The notes below the pieces were generated by a model. The model did not search any database and was not told where the DNA came from. It saw nothing but the letters and a program-made list of their open reading frames with translations. A DNA stretch of 47,147 nucleotides. Source: Verrucomicrobiales bacterium (GTDB lineage: Bacteria > Verrucomicrobiota > Verrucomicrobiia > Verrucomicrobiales > DEV007). Of this stretch, positions 25,639 to 34,268 are shown piece by piece. Position 1 is the stretch's first letter. Every line of letters begins with the position of its first letter. A program made the position numbers and the translations under genes. The stretch covers positions 1,717 through 48,863 of the forward strand of contig JARGPH010000039.1 of the NCBI GenBank assembly GCA_029213065.1. The letters run 5' to 3'.

Positions 25639-27357
25639 TTAATCTTCTGAATCGTCTTCGGTGTTTCCACCCGGACTCCAGTCCTCGGTTGCAAGGTTGA
25701 AAGCCTGCTCCAGTCCAACGAGGTCGGAACTTGGACGAAGGGCATCGAATGCCGCAGTTTCCTTCTTGAGCTGCTCTTCTGAGTATTCAGCTGCCTTGAT
25801 CGAAAGACCGATACGACGCTCGACTTTGTCGACCTTGATGACACGAGCCTCAACGTCGTCGCCGACTTTGATGACGTCTTTCACCTTGGCAACGTGATCT
25901 TCGCTAAGCTGCGAGATGTGAACGAGACCGTCGATGTCGTCTTCAAGCTGGATGAAAGCACCGAAGCTCGCGATCTTGGCAACGGTGCCTTTAACGAGGT
26001 CACCAACCGTGAAGCGGGTATCGATTTCGCTCCAAGGGTCACCTTCAAGCTGCTTGACGCCAAGACTGATCCGCTGATTCGTCTTGTCGATCTCGAGAAC
26101 GATTGCCTCGCACTCTTCGCCCTTCTTAACGACTTCGCTCGGATGGTTGATCTTACGTGTCCAACTGAGGTCGGAAACGTGAATCATACCGTCGATGCCA
26201 TCTTCAAGCTCAACAAACGCACCGTAAGGGGTGAGGTTGCGGATCTCGCCTTTGATCGTAGTACCGATTGGGTAGCGTGATTCGACTTCGTCCCATGGAT
26301 TGGGCTCGAGCTGACGAACACCGAGAGAAATCTTCTGCTCTTCCTTGTTAATTCCAAGAACAACCGCTTTCACTTCCTGATCCAGCTCAAGCACATCGCT
26401 CGGGCGGGTGATTCGCTTCGTCCAGGAAAGCTCGGAAACGTGGATAAGGCCTTCGACGCCCTTCTCGATCTCGACGAACGCTCCGTAAGGAACGAGCTTC
26501 GTGATTTTTCCACCAACCTCGGTGCCGATCGCGTATTTGGCTTCGATCGCCTCCCATGGGTTGTCCTGAAGTTGCTTGAGACCGAGTGAAACACGCTCTT
26601 TGTCTTTGTCGACGTCGAGAATGATAACGTGAACGGTCTGACCAATCGCAAGCATCTCGCTTGGGTGATTGATGCGTCCCCAGCTCATATCCGTGATGTG
26701 GAGAAGTCCGTCCATGCCCTGAAGGTCAACAAAAGCACCGAAATCGGTGATGTTCTTGACGACTCCGTCGACCTTGTCGCCGATCTTAACGGACTCAAGG
26801 AACTCAGCACGCTGCTCGGCACGCTCAGCTTCGATCACTTCACGACGGCTCAGAACGATGTTCTTGCGGATGTCGTTAACTTTAACGATTTTAAATTCGT
26901 AAACCTTGCCAACGTATTCGTTGAGGTCTTTTGGTGGAATGATGTCGATCTGTGATCCGGGAAGGAACGCTTCAACACCCACGTTGACCATGAGGCCACC
27001 TTTAACAACGGATTTGACCTTACCTTTAACAAGGCCGCCATCTTCGTAAACCTGGACGATTTTGTCCCAGTTCTGCTTGTGAGCTGCTTTCTCTTTCGAA
27101 AGGACAACCATGCCCTCGTCGTTTTCGAGTTTCTCAAGAAGCACTTCGATTTCATCGCCTACGGCGAATTCTTCGTCTTCAAATTCTGAAATCGGGATAA
27201 TTCCCTCGGATTTCGCGCTGATATCGACGACGACCACCTGTGGGCGCACCTCGATAATGGTTCCATGCACGATTGAATTCTCGCGATGGGTTGGAAAATT
27301 CCTCTCAATCAGAGCCATGAGCTCAGGATTGGAAGAGGTTGCTGTATCTACTGACAT
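25639..27357 (-). CDS. rpsA: 30S ribosomal protein S1
   Basis: A 572-residue protein made of six S1 (OB-fold) RNA-binding domains, roughly 29-95, 112-180, 195-265, 280-355, 367-440 and 454-525. The last four share GAFV/GAFI and 'DGLLHITDMSW', 'EGLIHVSELSW', 'DGMIHVSDLSW' and 'DGLVHISQLS' motifs. S1 brings mRNA to the 30S subunit, which matters in this genome where few genes show a clear Shine-Dalgarno sequence. The acidic end (TEDDSED) is usual. The gene is monocistronic with its own long upstream region (27358-27590 contains no other gene on this strand) and a strong terminator. Identification is firm. Confidence 0.97.
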   Translation of the reverse strand: MSVDTATSSNPELMALIERNFPTHRENSIVHGTIIEVRPQVVVVDISAKSEGIIPISEFEDEEFAVGDEIEVLLEKLENDEGMVVLSKEKAAHKQNWDKIVQVYEDGGLVKGKVKSVVKGGLMVNVGVEAFLPGSQIDIIPPKDLNEYVGKVYEFKIVKVNDIRKNIVLSRREVIEAERAEQRAEFLESVKIGDKVDGVVKNITDFGAFVDLQGMDGLLHITDMSWGRINHPSEMLAIGQTVHVIILDVDKDKERVSLGLKQLQDNPWEAIEAKYAIGTEVGGKITKLVPYGAFVEIEKGVEGLIHVSELSWTKRITRPSDVLELDQEVKAVVLGINKEEQKISLGVRQLEPNPWDEVESRYPIGTTIKGEIRNLTPYGAFVELEDGIDGMIHVSDLSWTRKINHPSEVVKKGEECEAIVLEIDKTNQRISLGVKQLEGDPWSEIDTRFTVGDLVKGTVAKIASFGAFIQLEDDIDGLVHISQLSEDHVAKVKDVIKVGDDVEARVIKVDKVERRIGLSIKAAEYSEEQLKKETAAFDALRPSSDLVGLEQAFNLATEDWSPGGNTEDDSED

Positions 27358-27590
27358 GTTAGTTTGGGTTGAGTTAGTTACCTGGTTAATTAGGACTTCC
27401 TGCTTTGCTCCAATGTTAACTTCGCATGCCCGTGGAGCACCTGCGGCAGACGAAGGGCGGCAAATCTAGGTGAAATTCCCGATATGACAAAGGATTTTTC
27501 CGCCCGCGATCGTTATCGTTCCTCAAAGGAGATGGCAAATCCGCCCACGCCAGCTACGGTGTTTCGCGCACAAAAAGCCTCAAAAACCTC

Positions 27591-27773
27591 ATGGAAATCG
27601 ACGAAGTGATCTGCCCGACCTGTTTCGAGAGCTTCAGCGTGCCCCTCCCCGGGATCACTGAAGTGCCCGCTGAAGTCGATTACGACTGCGAAATCTGCTG
27701 CCGCCCCATGATCGTGAGCTTTGATTCCGACGGGGAGGAAGTCTTCGCGAGTGCGCGCGGGATTCACGATTGA
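27591..27773 (+). CDS. CPXCG motif-containing cysteine-rich protein
   Basis: A 60-residue acidic protein with a CPTC pair near the start (VICPTCFESF) and a DCEICCRP pair at residues ~32-39, separated by IPG-like hydrophobic residues and followed by a strand ending FASARGIHD. This matches the small 'Cys_rich_CPXG' family, conserved in many bacteria and presumed to bind a metal, with no known function. The ATG at 27591 gives the usual family length. It is divergent from rpsA and precedes the DoxDA-like gene. Confidence 0.85.
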   Translation: MEIDEVICPTCFESFSVPLPGITEVPAEVDYDCEICCRPMIVSFDSDGEEVFASARGIHD

Positions 27774-27846
27774 GCGCAGTCCCGTTTGTAAGATAAAACT
27801 CCGGGCAACAGGGACATCAGCCATACAGGAAAACCCTTTTCAAATT

Positions 27847-27864
27847 AATAATCAAACGATTATT
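27847..27864 (+). promoter_or_regulatory. Palindromic operator candidate for the ArsR-rhodanese operon
   Basis: AATAATC (27847-27853), aaac, GATTATT (27858-27864): a perfect 7-4-7 inverted repeat directly abutting the -35 box of the DoxDA promoter. ArsR-family repressors commonly bind AT-rich palindromes overlapping their own promoters, and an ArsR-type gene is second in this operon. Direct evidence of binding is lacking. Confidence 0.55.
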
Positions 27865-27891
27865 TGACCATTTGATTTACGGTTGTATTTT
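27864..27891 (+). promoter_or_regulatory. Sigma-70-like promoter of the DoxDA/ArsR operon
   Basis: TTGACC (27864-27869), a 16-base spacer, TATTTT (27886-27891). Transcription would start near 27898, so the mRNA would begin at or almost at the ATG (27899), i.e. a leaderless or nearly leaderless transcript. Confidence 0.5.
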
Positions 27892-27898
27892 TGCAGCC

Positions 27899-28960
27899 AT
27901 GAATCATTCAAAATCCTCCTCTACCCCCCTCCCGGTCTCATCATCGATTACACAGTGGCTTCCCGGAGACTACCTGTTCCCCCTTCGCCTTGTGCTTGGC
28001 TGGACCTATTTTTCCGCGTTCTGGAGGAGGCTGATTCTTGAAAACAAACTCGATCCCGAAGGCGCCGGCTACATCGGTGAGAAATTCAATCATTTCCTGC
28101 CAAACGCGTTTCTAATTCGGCCTGTGATTGAATTTTTCGTTTCAAATCCGGAACTACTGCTCTGGAAACTGTGGGTCTTTACCATTGTCGAAGGCATCGT
28201 CGGCTTATTGTTAATGCTCGGTCTCATGACCCGCTGGATGGGCCTTGCAACATCCATGTTGGCGTTCGGTATACTGCTCGGAGCGGGTTGGCTGGGGACC
28301 ACTTGCCTCGATGAATGGCAAATCGGCGTTCTCGGTGTTTCCGGGGGACTCGTATTCGCCTTCGCCGGAGGCGGACGTCTTTCACTCGATCATCGGTTGA
28401 TATCCAAATACAACTGCGGCGGTGAAAAACGGCGCCCCTGGATTAATCGACTCTTCGGCTCGGGAATGGCCCTGCCAAAATCATGGGTGATCATCCCGGG
28501 ATTGGCCATGCTTGGCCTGACTCTCTTGACCAATCAGGTTTTTCACAACGGGGTCTGGGGCAAGCTCCACAACAAATCGGTGAAGCCAATCGTGGAGGTC
28601 TCTGACGCTCGTATTTCCGGTGAAAACTTAAGATTTACCGCGTTTCGCGTCGAAGGCGCGGATGTCTATGGGGCGTTTCTGATTTCCGTCCGCCTCGTCG
28701 ATCCTGCCACTGAAAATGCAGTCGTGAATTGGACGGCAACCGATTTGGTGAAACTCTCTGCGGAATCGATTCAAAACAGCTATGTCGCAAAAATTAAACC
28801 CGGGGTAAACAGCCTCATTTTACCTCTGGGCGCGAAAGCAGAGATTCAGTTGAAAAACAAATCACTTCAAACTTTGCCGAAACAGGATTATACGCTCGAA
28901 TTGGAAGATATCAGCGGAGCCGTCTGGACGGCACCCGTTACGTTCCCGACGAATCCATGA
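27899..28960 (+). CDS. DoxD/DoxA-like (thiosulfate:quinone oxidoreductase-type) membrane protein
   Basis: A 353-residue protein with a four-helix DoxD-type membrane domain (~25-180: PLRLVLGWTYFSAFWRR, FTIVEGIVGLLLMLGLMTRW, GAGWLGTTCLDEWQ) followed by another span (~200-218) and a soluble DoxA-like C-terminal half (NQVFHNGVWGKLHNKSVKP). In Acidianus DoxD and DoxA are separate subunits that oxidise thiosulfate to tetrathionate and reduce quinone; here they appear fused. ATG 27899 is chosen because the candidate promoter just precedes it. It overlaps the ArsR-rhodanese gene by ATGA, supporting a role in sulfur chemistry. Enzymatic activity is not proven by sequence. Confidence 0.78.
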   Translation: MNHSKSSSTPLPVSSSITQWLPGDYLFPLRLVLGWTYFSAFWRRLILENKLDPEGAGYIGEKFNHFLPNAFLIRPVIEFFVSNPELLLWKLWVFTIVEGIVGLLLMLGLMTRWMGLATSMLAFGILLGAGWLGTTCLDEWQIGVLGVSGGLVFAFAGGGRLSLDHRLISKYNCGGEKRRPWINRLFGSGMALPKSWVIIPGLAMLGLTLLTNQVFHNGVWGKLHNKSVKPIVEVSDARISGENLRFTAFRVEGADVYGAFLISVRLVDPATENAVVNWTATDLVKLSAESIQNSYVAKIKPGVNSLILPLGAKAEIQLKNKSLQTLPKQDYTLELEDISGAVWTAPVTFPTNP

Positions 28961-29637
28961 AAGACGACATCGCATCGAAGCAGAAGGCAATCTATACCCT
29001 GCTCTCCAAATTTGGCGACGCCTTCTCGAGTCCTCAGCGCATCAAGCTGATCAGCCTGCTCAGCCAGGGCCCGAAATCAGTGGATCAGCTTGCGGCGATG
29101 ACACAGCAGTCCAAAGCAGCCGCGAGCGCCCACCTCAAAGTGCTCCGCGGCTCCGGACTCGTCATCGGGGAAAAAAGCGGCCGTCATGTCTGGTGTCGGC
29201 TCGCCAATGACAATGTCGGATTGCTCTGGCTCGCGATGCGAAATCTCGGTGAGGAATTACTCCCGGAAGTTCGCGAGATTGTCCGGGATTATTTCGAGGC
29301 CCCCGAAAGCTCCAGTGATCTCTCAGTTGTTGCCGCAAAAGAGGAGCTTAATTCGGATCGTTCCTATCTGATTGATCTTCGCACCGCCCTTGAATATGAA
29401 ACGGGGCACATTCCCTCGGCGCTGAACTTCCCCCTCGGAAACCTCGAAAATTCGATTGAGCAAATTCCACCAGACCGGGACATTTTCACTTATTGTCGGG
29501 GCCCCTATTGCCTCGGGGCACTGGAAGGTACCGAACTCCTCAGAAATCGAGGCCTTCCCGCGAAGCGCCTTCGCTTTGGGCTGCCAGAGTGGAAAGCTTC
29601 AGGATTGGCAGTCGAGAAGTCGGAGCCGATTGAGTAA
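28957..29637 (+). CDS. ArsR-type winged-helix regulator fused to rhodanese domain
   Basis: A 226-residue cytoplasmic regulator. Residues ~10-100 form an ArsR-like winged helix (FGDAFSSPQRIKLISLLSQG; recognition region QSKAAASAHLKVLRGSGLV), and ~120-220 a rhodanese domain (LIDLRTALEYETGHIPSALNFP) with active-site loop C180-RGPY-C185. The rhodanese cysteine can carry a persulfide, so the protein probably senses reactive sulfur and controls its own operon. The ArsR part lacks an obvious CxC metal site (only C80). The start overlaps the DoxDA stop by 4 bases. The domain order matches known 'ArsR-rhodanese' proteins. Confidence 0.88.
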   Translation: MKDDIASKQKAIYTLLSKFGDAFSSPQRIKLISLLSQGPKSVDQLAAMTQQSKAAASAHLKVLRGSGLVIGEKSGRHVWCRLANDNVGLLWLAMRNLGEELLPEVREIVRDYFEAPESSSDLSVVAAKEELNSDRSYLIDLRTALEYETGHIPSALNFPLGNLENSIEQIPPDRDIFTYCRGPYCLGALEGTELLRNRGLPAKRLRFGLPEWKASGLAVEKSEPIE

Positions 29638-29699
29638 TTGTCTCATCGCGAACTCATCGACACCGAGACCGGACTGCGACCAAAACGTCGGCTGAAAAC

Positions 29700-30476
29700 T
29701 CAAAGCCCACCCAGCTCCTCCGCGATCACCCCGTTCATCGTAACTTCCAGCTCTTCAAGGATTTCAGCAATATACCAGCCGTCCATGAGCCGGTGATCAT
29801 AGGCGATCGTGACACGGCACTTCCCGTTCTCATCAAACGGCCCGTAGGTCATCGTCGAAGTGAGCATTCCCGGAGGTTCCTGAATCACAGCGCCGCGGCT
29901 TCCCACCGTGGTAAGACCAAAGGTTCCCATTTTCCGGGCCCGCCGATTGCCCATCCAGTTCAACCAGATCCACATCAGGGAACGTCTGATCCACGTCGGC
30001 AGATGGGCCGCTTTGTAGTGACGCCGGAAGACTTCCTCTACCGGTTCATTCCGATAGTTTTCAAGACGATGCTGCAACACATCCAGCGACTTTTCCTCGG
30101 GCTTATCAAATGAGGCAAAGAAGAGCCATTCCTCATTTTTATAAGACCGTTTCACGCCCAGCATCGCGACACTGTTAGGGTGCTTATAAAGAAACGGCCA
30201 CGGGAAGCGCATCCACGCCTGGCGAAGCGCGGGATGCTTCGCTGCCACTGTCGCGTAGGCTTTGATAAACAGAATCGGCCAGGCGACCTTCTCAGCGGCG
30301 CCTTCTCGACACTCAATGAGAGAACTGAGGTCGAACTCACGAAAATGGGAAACGGTGGGAAGCGACTTTTCCAGCTGAAGGAGATCACAAACGAGAGCCC
30401 TGCTTCGCGGAATCGAAAATCGGCGACGCGCGGGGTTCGCCTTCTCTTCTTCCTGTGAATGTTGAACCGAGCGCAA
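29700..30476 (-). CDS. Stand-alone E2-like (2-oxoacid dehydrogenase) acyltransferase domain protein
   Basis: A 258-residue protein resembling the catalytic domain of lipoate acyltransferases and chloramphenicol acetyltransferase: the end carries the catalytic H228-x-x-x-D232-G233 (AYDHRLMDG), preceded by a TFGLTTVGSRGA-type strand. The lipoyl and peripheral-subunit-binding domains of true E2 proteins are missing, and an inserted helical stretch (~125-180, Arg/Trp-rich) is present. It could therefore use another acyl donor, probably acyl-CoA. The TTG start at 30476 is forced by an upstream stop and absence of an early ATG. It follows the FGE chimera gene by 25 bases. Confidence 0.78.
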   Translation of the reverse strand: MRSVQHSQEEEKANPARRRFSIPRSRALVCDLLQLEKSLPTVSHFREFDLSSLIECREGAAEKVAWPILFIKAYATVAAKHPALRQAWMRFPWPFLYKHPNSVAMLGVKRSYKNEEWLFFASFDKPEEKSLDVLQHRLENYRNEPVEEVFRRHYKAAHLPTWIRRSLMWIWLNWMGNRRARKMGTFGLTTVGSRGAVIQEPPGMLTSTMTYGPFDENGKCRVTIAYDHRLMDGWYIAEILEELEVTMNGVIAEELGGL

Positions 30477-30501
30477 GAGATCAGGATCGGGTTACGGAAC
30501 G

Positions 30502-32754
30502 CTAATTGCCGGGAACGGGAGAGGCATCCGGCGTATCCTCGGGTGCGGCCGCTTCCTCAGTCACCGGAGGAGGTGTTGCGGGAGTCGCCTCCGCCCCCAT
30601 ATCAGTTTCCTCCTTCGCCTTTTGAGCGGCTTTTTTCTCAGCGTTCCCTTTCCCCTTGGCTGCTTTGCCACCCTGAGTCGGATTCTCCGTATCGGAGACA
30701 ATGCGAAAACCCGTCCAGAAATTCCGCTCACTCGCAGAATCAGCCGCTCTTCGCGCCGTCAATTCAAAGCCCGAGGTCGTTGCAAAAGAAGCACCGCGCT
30801 TCAGCGGAACCTGCTTGTCCGGTTGATCAGGGTGAGCGCCCCAGGTTCCGGTCCACTCACTGACATTTCCAGCCAAACCAAAGACTCCGTAACGACTCTC
30901 ATCGGCGGCAATCGCATCGACCGGGCACCAGTATTTGTATCCGTCAATCGATCCGGCTTCGGAACCGTCTTTGGACTCGTGATCGATTCCGCTGTTGAAA
31001 TTGGAGTTCACCTTTTCATCTCCCCAGGGAAATTTACTACCCGCTCTTCCACGGGCCGCTTTCTCCCACTCCTGCTCGGTGGGAAGGCGACCGCCACGCC
31101 ATTTCGCATAGGCATGAGCATCCCACCAGTCAACACCGACGACAGGGCAGTTCATGTCAATCTCGCCGCCGTAAAATTTACCCTCTTTCGTCGCAGCCTT
31201 GAGCACCTCAGCCCAGCGATCAGGCTCGTGGGTCAATTTCGATTCCGGTTGATCCGGATGCCTCAACGATACGACTTTGTTAGGATGCGCGTTGATGTCA
31301 TCAAGAAATTTGGCGTAGTCAGCAATCGTCACTTCATACTGACCAATCCAGAATTCCGGCACATCAATTTCCTCGCCGTCCTGAAAAGGAAACACGCCGG
31401 ACGGAATCTTCGTAAGCCCGTCCAACTTTCGAATAGTGGGCTCGGAACCGAGAAGCAAAAACGCGGCCAACCCGCCGAGAATGAGAATCCCCACCAAAGT
31501 GCCAATGACAAGGGCCTTTTGATTCGACTTTTTCTCAGACATCACCGCGATGTCCCGCTCGGTAAGCTCCTGCTCACCGGAAGCTGCAATCGCCGACTGC
31601 AGCGCCTTGATCGAATTGATTCCGTCAATTCGATCCGTTCCAAGGCGATCCACCAGCGAAAAAAGATCCCGATCGAGGCCGGGTTTCTGCACAAACGGGG
31701 CAAGCGCTTCTCCAAGCAGCTCCATCTGCTGACGCTCCTCCTGCGGAGTAATCACAACCCCCACGCCCTTAACCGGATTGGCGATTCGAGGCTCGGTCCC
31801 CTTCACCACGAGAATACTCTGAGCGGTAAAAAGACGATGAGACATCGCGTTTTCACGAAGATAGTTGAGGGCATCCGCACACGACTCGAGGACTTTCCAA
31901 ATCACGGCCTCTTCAAGATCGCTGCGACGGCGTGCGAGATCGCTCAAGCTCGGAGCATCAACCAGTTCCAGCGTGTAAAAATTCACGCCCAGCTCCTGGT
32001 CGCACTCATATACGAGCGAAATAGCGGGATGATTCACCGATGCCCGCGCGCTTGCCTCATTCACAAAGCCCTGCACCCAGTTGATATCTTTCCGGTGCTT
32101 TCGATAAAGTGTTTTTAACGCAACCCGTCTGCCGATCGAGGTCTGCTCAGCCTCATAAAGAGCAAAATTATCGTCCTCCTGAATTTCGCGAAGCAACTTG
32201 TAATCACCGAGGCGCATCCCGACTGGCAATGCATCATCGGGAAGCGAAACCGCTACAGACTCCACCTGGGGAATCGGTTCGAGCGGAGGTTCGCCACTTG
32301 GCGCAGTATCAATCTCCGGCGGCGGCGACCCCACCGGTTCTCTCGTCTCCGCAGTGCCAGCTTCACGGGCCTCGCCTTCAGGCGCCGCCTCATTGACACT
32401 GTACTCAAACCACTCGATCAGAGCACCGCGGTTGACCGGTTTAAAGAAGAGACGCTCATTGTCAAAAACACGCTCATAAAATTCAGTCATGTCCTCATGA
32501 CTGCTGAAAACGCAGGGAAATAGCCCGATCTCTCCCTGCAAGTGGTCCCGGAAATCGAGAACATCAGCGCCCTCATCCGCAGTAAGCCCGGCAATCATCA
32601 GCGAAACCTTTCCGACATTGCGCGTGAGCTCCCAGGCTTCCGCCGCGTTGCCGGCTTCTATAAAATGATCAACTCGTTCATCGAGAACTGACCGCACCGC
32701 AGCGCGATCCTCGGGAGAAGCATCAATAATAAGAACGGTTGTCTCTGTCGACAT
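30502..32754 (-). CDS. Receiver-like, pseudokinase and FGE-domain membrane chimera
   Basis: A 750-residue protein. Residues ~5-120 resemble a response-regulator receiver (VLIIDASPEDR; K105 in FFKPVNRG), but the phospho-acceptor position reads LMIAG with no Asp. Residues ~183-400 resemble a Ser/Thr kinase: VALK lysine 214 remains, while the glycine loop (EIQEDDNFALYEA), HRD (SHRL) and DFG (ANPVKG) motifs are lost. A span follows (~414-435), then an outward-facing FGE/SUMF1-like domain (~445-700: GRLPTEQEWEKAARGR, GNVSEWTG, GFRIV) and a charged tail. ATG 32754 is preferred to TTG 32766, which overlaps the preceding stop. It is probably a signalling scaffold rather than an enzyme. Confidence 0.85.
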   Translation of the reverse strand: MSTETTVLIIDASPEDRAAVRSVLDERVDHFIEAGNAAEAWELTRNVGKVSLMIAGLTADEGADVLDFRDHLQGEIGLFPCVFSSHEDMTEFYERVFDNERLFFKPVNRGALIEWFEYSVNEAAPEGEAREAGTAETREPVGSPPPEIDTAPSGEPPLEPIPQVESVAVSLPDDALPVGMRLGDYKLLREIQEDDNFALYEAEQTSIGRRVALKTLYRKHRKDINWVQGFVNEASARASVNHPAISLVYECDQELGVNFYTLELVDAPSLSDLARRRSDLEEAVIWKVLESCADALNYLRENAMSHRLFTAQSILVVKGTEPRIANPVKGVGVVITPQEERQQMELLGEALAPFVQKPGLDRDLFSLVDRLGTDRIDGINSIKALQSAIAASGEQELTERDIAVMSEKKSNQKALVIGTLVGILILGGLAAFLLLGSEPTIRKLDGLTKIPSGVFPFQDGEEIDVPEFWIGQYEVTIADYAKFLDDINAHPNKVVSLRHPDQPESKLTHEPDRWAEVLKAATKEGKFYGGEIDMNCPVVGVDWWDAHAYAKWRGGRLPTEQEWEKAARGRAGSKFPWGDEKVNSNFNSGIDHESKDGSEAGSIDGYKYWCPVDAIAADESRYGVFGLAGNVSEWTGTWGAHPDQPDKQVPLKRGASFATTSGFELTARRAADSASERNFWTGFRIVSDTENPTQGGKAAKGKGNAEKKAAQKAKEETDMGAEATPATPPPVTEEAAAPEDTPDASPVPGN

Positions 32755-32762
32755 AGGGCGAT

Positions 32763-34079
32763 TCAAGGGGTAAGCGGATCCGGAAACAAGGCGTTATCGG
32801 GCCCGAGAAAAATCGGAGCGGACTCTTCCTCTTCAGGTGTCTCCTGAATCCTCAGAGCTGCGATTTCCTCAGGCATCGTAACTTTGTCCTGCAATTGATC
32901 CCTGTAATAAAGCTCAATGGCGTAGCCATAATAGCGCCGCTCTCCAAGTTCTCTAGCCTGTTCTTCAGAAAACACCGGTTGATGGTAATTCACCACGATC
33001 TCCTCCGTTCCATCCACGGCCCAGTCGTATGGTTCGGTAGGATAAAGCTTCGAGGTATCGGCGGTCGAAGCCTCGATCGTCTGCCCGTCTACAATGTCAT
33101 AAAAATAAACCGCCAGAGCCAGATCGGAACCTGACGGGGAGCTCGCAGGGTTGGCATCGACAATGACACGCAGCGAAACTTTCTGCCCCTGATCATCCGG
33201 ACTCTTCTCGTTCACGATCACTTCCCCGATCTTCATCTGCTGAACCGTGGAACCCGCAAGCGGCACCTGATCCCCTTCGAGAACGCCGTTCGCAATCTTG
33301 AAATACTCACCGGATCGAACAGGCCCCAGATCGACGATGCGAGCCCAGTGAACCAATGCATCCGCTTCGCGTCCGAGCTGATTGTACGTCGCCGCGAGTT
33401 CCCCGAGAACCCGTGGATGATCAGGCAGTGCCGTCTCGACCTGCTTGAACGCATCGAGCGCTCCCATCAGATTCCCTCCCGCACGCAACTCCTCACCCGC
33501 AGCGATAAGGCGTTCGAGAACAGGGTCATCAATTTTCTCGACCGAAAGCTGAGCGGCGTTCAGCGATTCACTGAGAGACTGATCCTCACTTTGCGGCCCC
33601 GAAAAGGAAGGCTCCGGCAAAATTGAAGACGAAGCTAGCGAACGGCTCGCCGCGCCCCGATCGGAAAACTCCCCCCCGGCATTTCCCCCGGCATTTCCCC
33701 CGGCATTTCCTCCGATGTTCCCTCCGATGTTCCCCGGCAAAAGCGGCTTCATCCCACTAGCCAAATCGGGAGCCTCAGCCGGACTCACTCCGGTCGAACC
33801 GCCTCCCGCCCCGATTGCACCTTCCGCAAAAACCCCGGCGGGATCCGGAAAAGAACTTCCACTCTCAGCCCCGCCCTGACCGAATTCAGCTCCGGCTGAA
33901 GGGGCGTCATCCGCCGAAGCGACGCGGACACTATCAGACACAGATATCCCCGCAGGACGTCGTAACATCTCGAGCGCAGCCGCAAAAAAAAGCGTCGCGG
34001 CAAGCGTTCCAACCACCCACATCACCGAATTGAAGGTTCGACCATAATCCGATCGATCTGATAACAGGTTATCCGCCAT
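32763..34079 (-). CDS. Membrane-anchored TPR protein with Asn-Gly repeat linker
   Basis: A 438-residue protein with a short cytoplasmic N-terminus, one span (~17-38), a Gly/Ser/Ala-rich linker (~45-180) containing five N-(I/A)-G-G units at 117-136, two TPR-like helical pairs (~186-253: LIAAGEELRAGGNLMGALDAF, LGELAATYNQLGREADALVHW) and a beta-rich C-terminal domain (~265-415). No enzyme motif is seen. The stop codon is 8 bases before the ATG of the receiver-pseudokinase-FGE gene, so the two are translated together and probably act together at the membrane. The function is unknown. Confidence 0.75.
   Translation of the reverse strand: MADNLLSDRSDYGRTFNSVMWVVGTLAATLFFAAALEMLRRPAGISVSDSVRVASADDAPSAGAEFGQGGAESGSSFPDPAGVFAEGAIGAGGGSTGVSPAEAPDLASGMKPLLPGNIGGNIGGNAGGNAGGNAGGEFSDRGAASRSLASSSILPEPSFSGPQSEDQSLSESLNAAQLSVEKIDDPVLERLIAAGEELRAGGNLMGALDAFKQVETALPDHPRVLGELAATYNQLGREADALVHWARIVDLGPVRSGEYFKIANGVLEGDQVPLAGSTVQQMKIGEVIVNEKSPDDQGQKVSLRVIVDANPASSPSGSDLALAVYFYDIVDGQTIEASTADTSKLYPTEPYDWAVDGTEEIVVNYHQPVFSEEQARELGERRYYGYAIELYYRDQLQDKVTMPEEIAALRIQETPEEEESAPIFLGPDNALFPDPLTP
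33678..33737. repeat. Five tandem 12 bp in-frame repeats
   Basis: Units of 12 bases: three near-identical (ggcatttccccc, with tcc ending in the third) and two diverged (gatgttccctcc, gatgttccccgg). On the minus strand they encode N-I/A-G-G repeats in the linker of the TPR membrane protein. Copy-number change would alter linker length without a frameshift. Confidence 0.85.
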
Positions 34080-34268
34080 ACACTTTAAAACGTCACTCGC
34101 TCCGCGGAGTTTCCCGGAACAACTAAAACGCGTCGCCCACTATAGCGGGCGAATCCCTGAATTTCAACCAAGCGCAATCCTGGCGCCTTCTGCAGGAACT
34201 GAAAATTCACGAGAAATCGAAAAAAAGTCTCAACAGTGAGCTCATTTGACGTTACATTTGCCCCGTGA

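Noticed and set aside
27484-27609. 41-codon plus-strand frame overlapping the CPXCG start
   Set aside because: Short, basic and featureless, and overlaps a recognised gene; likely chance.
30622-32118. 498-codon plus-strand frame
   Set aside because: Antisense to the receiver-pseudokinase-FGE gene, whose domains are recognisable; the plus-strand product is Arg/His-rich and unlike any protein family I know.
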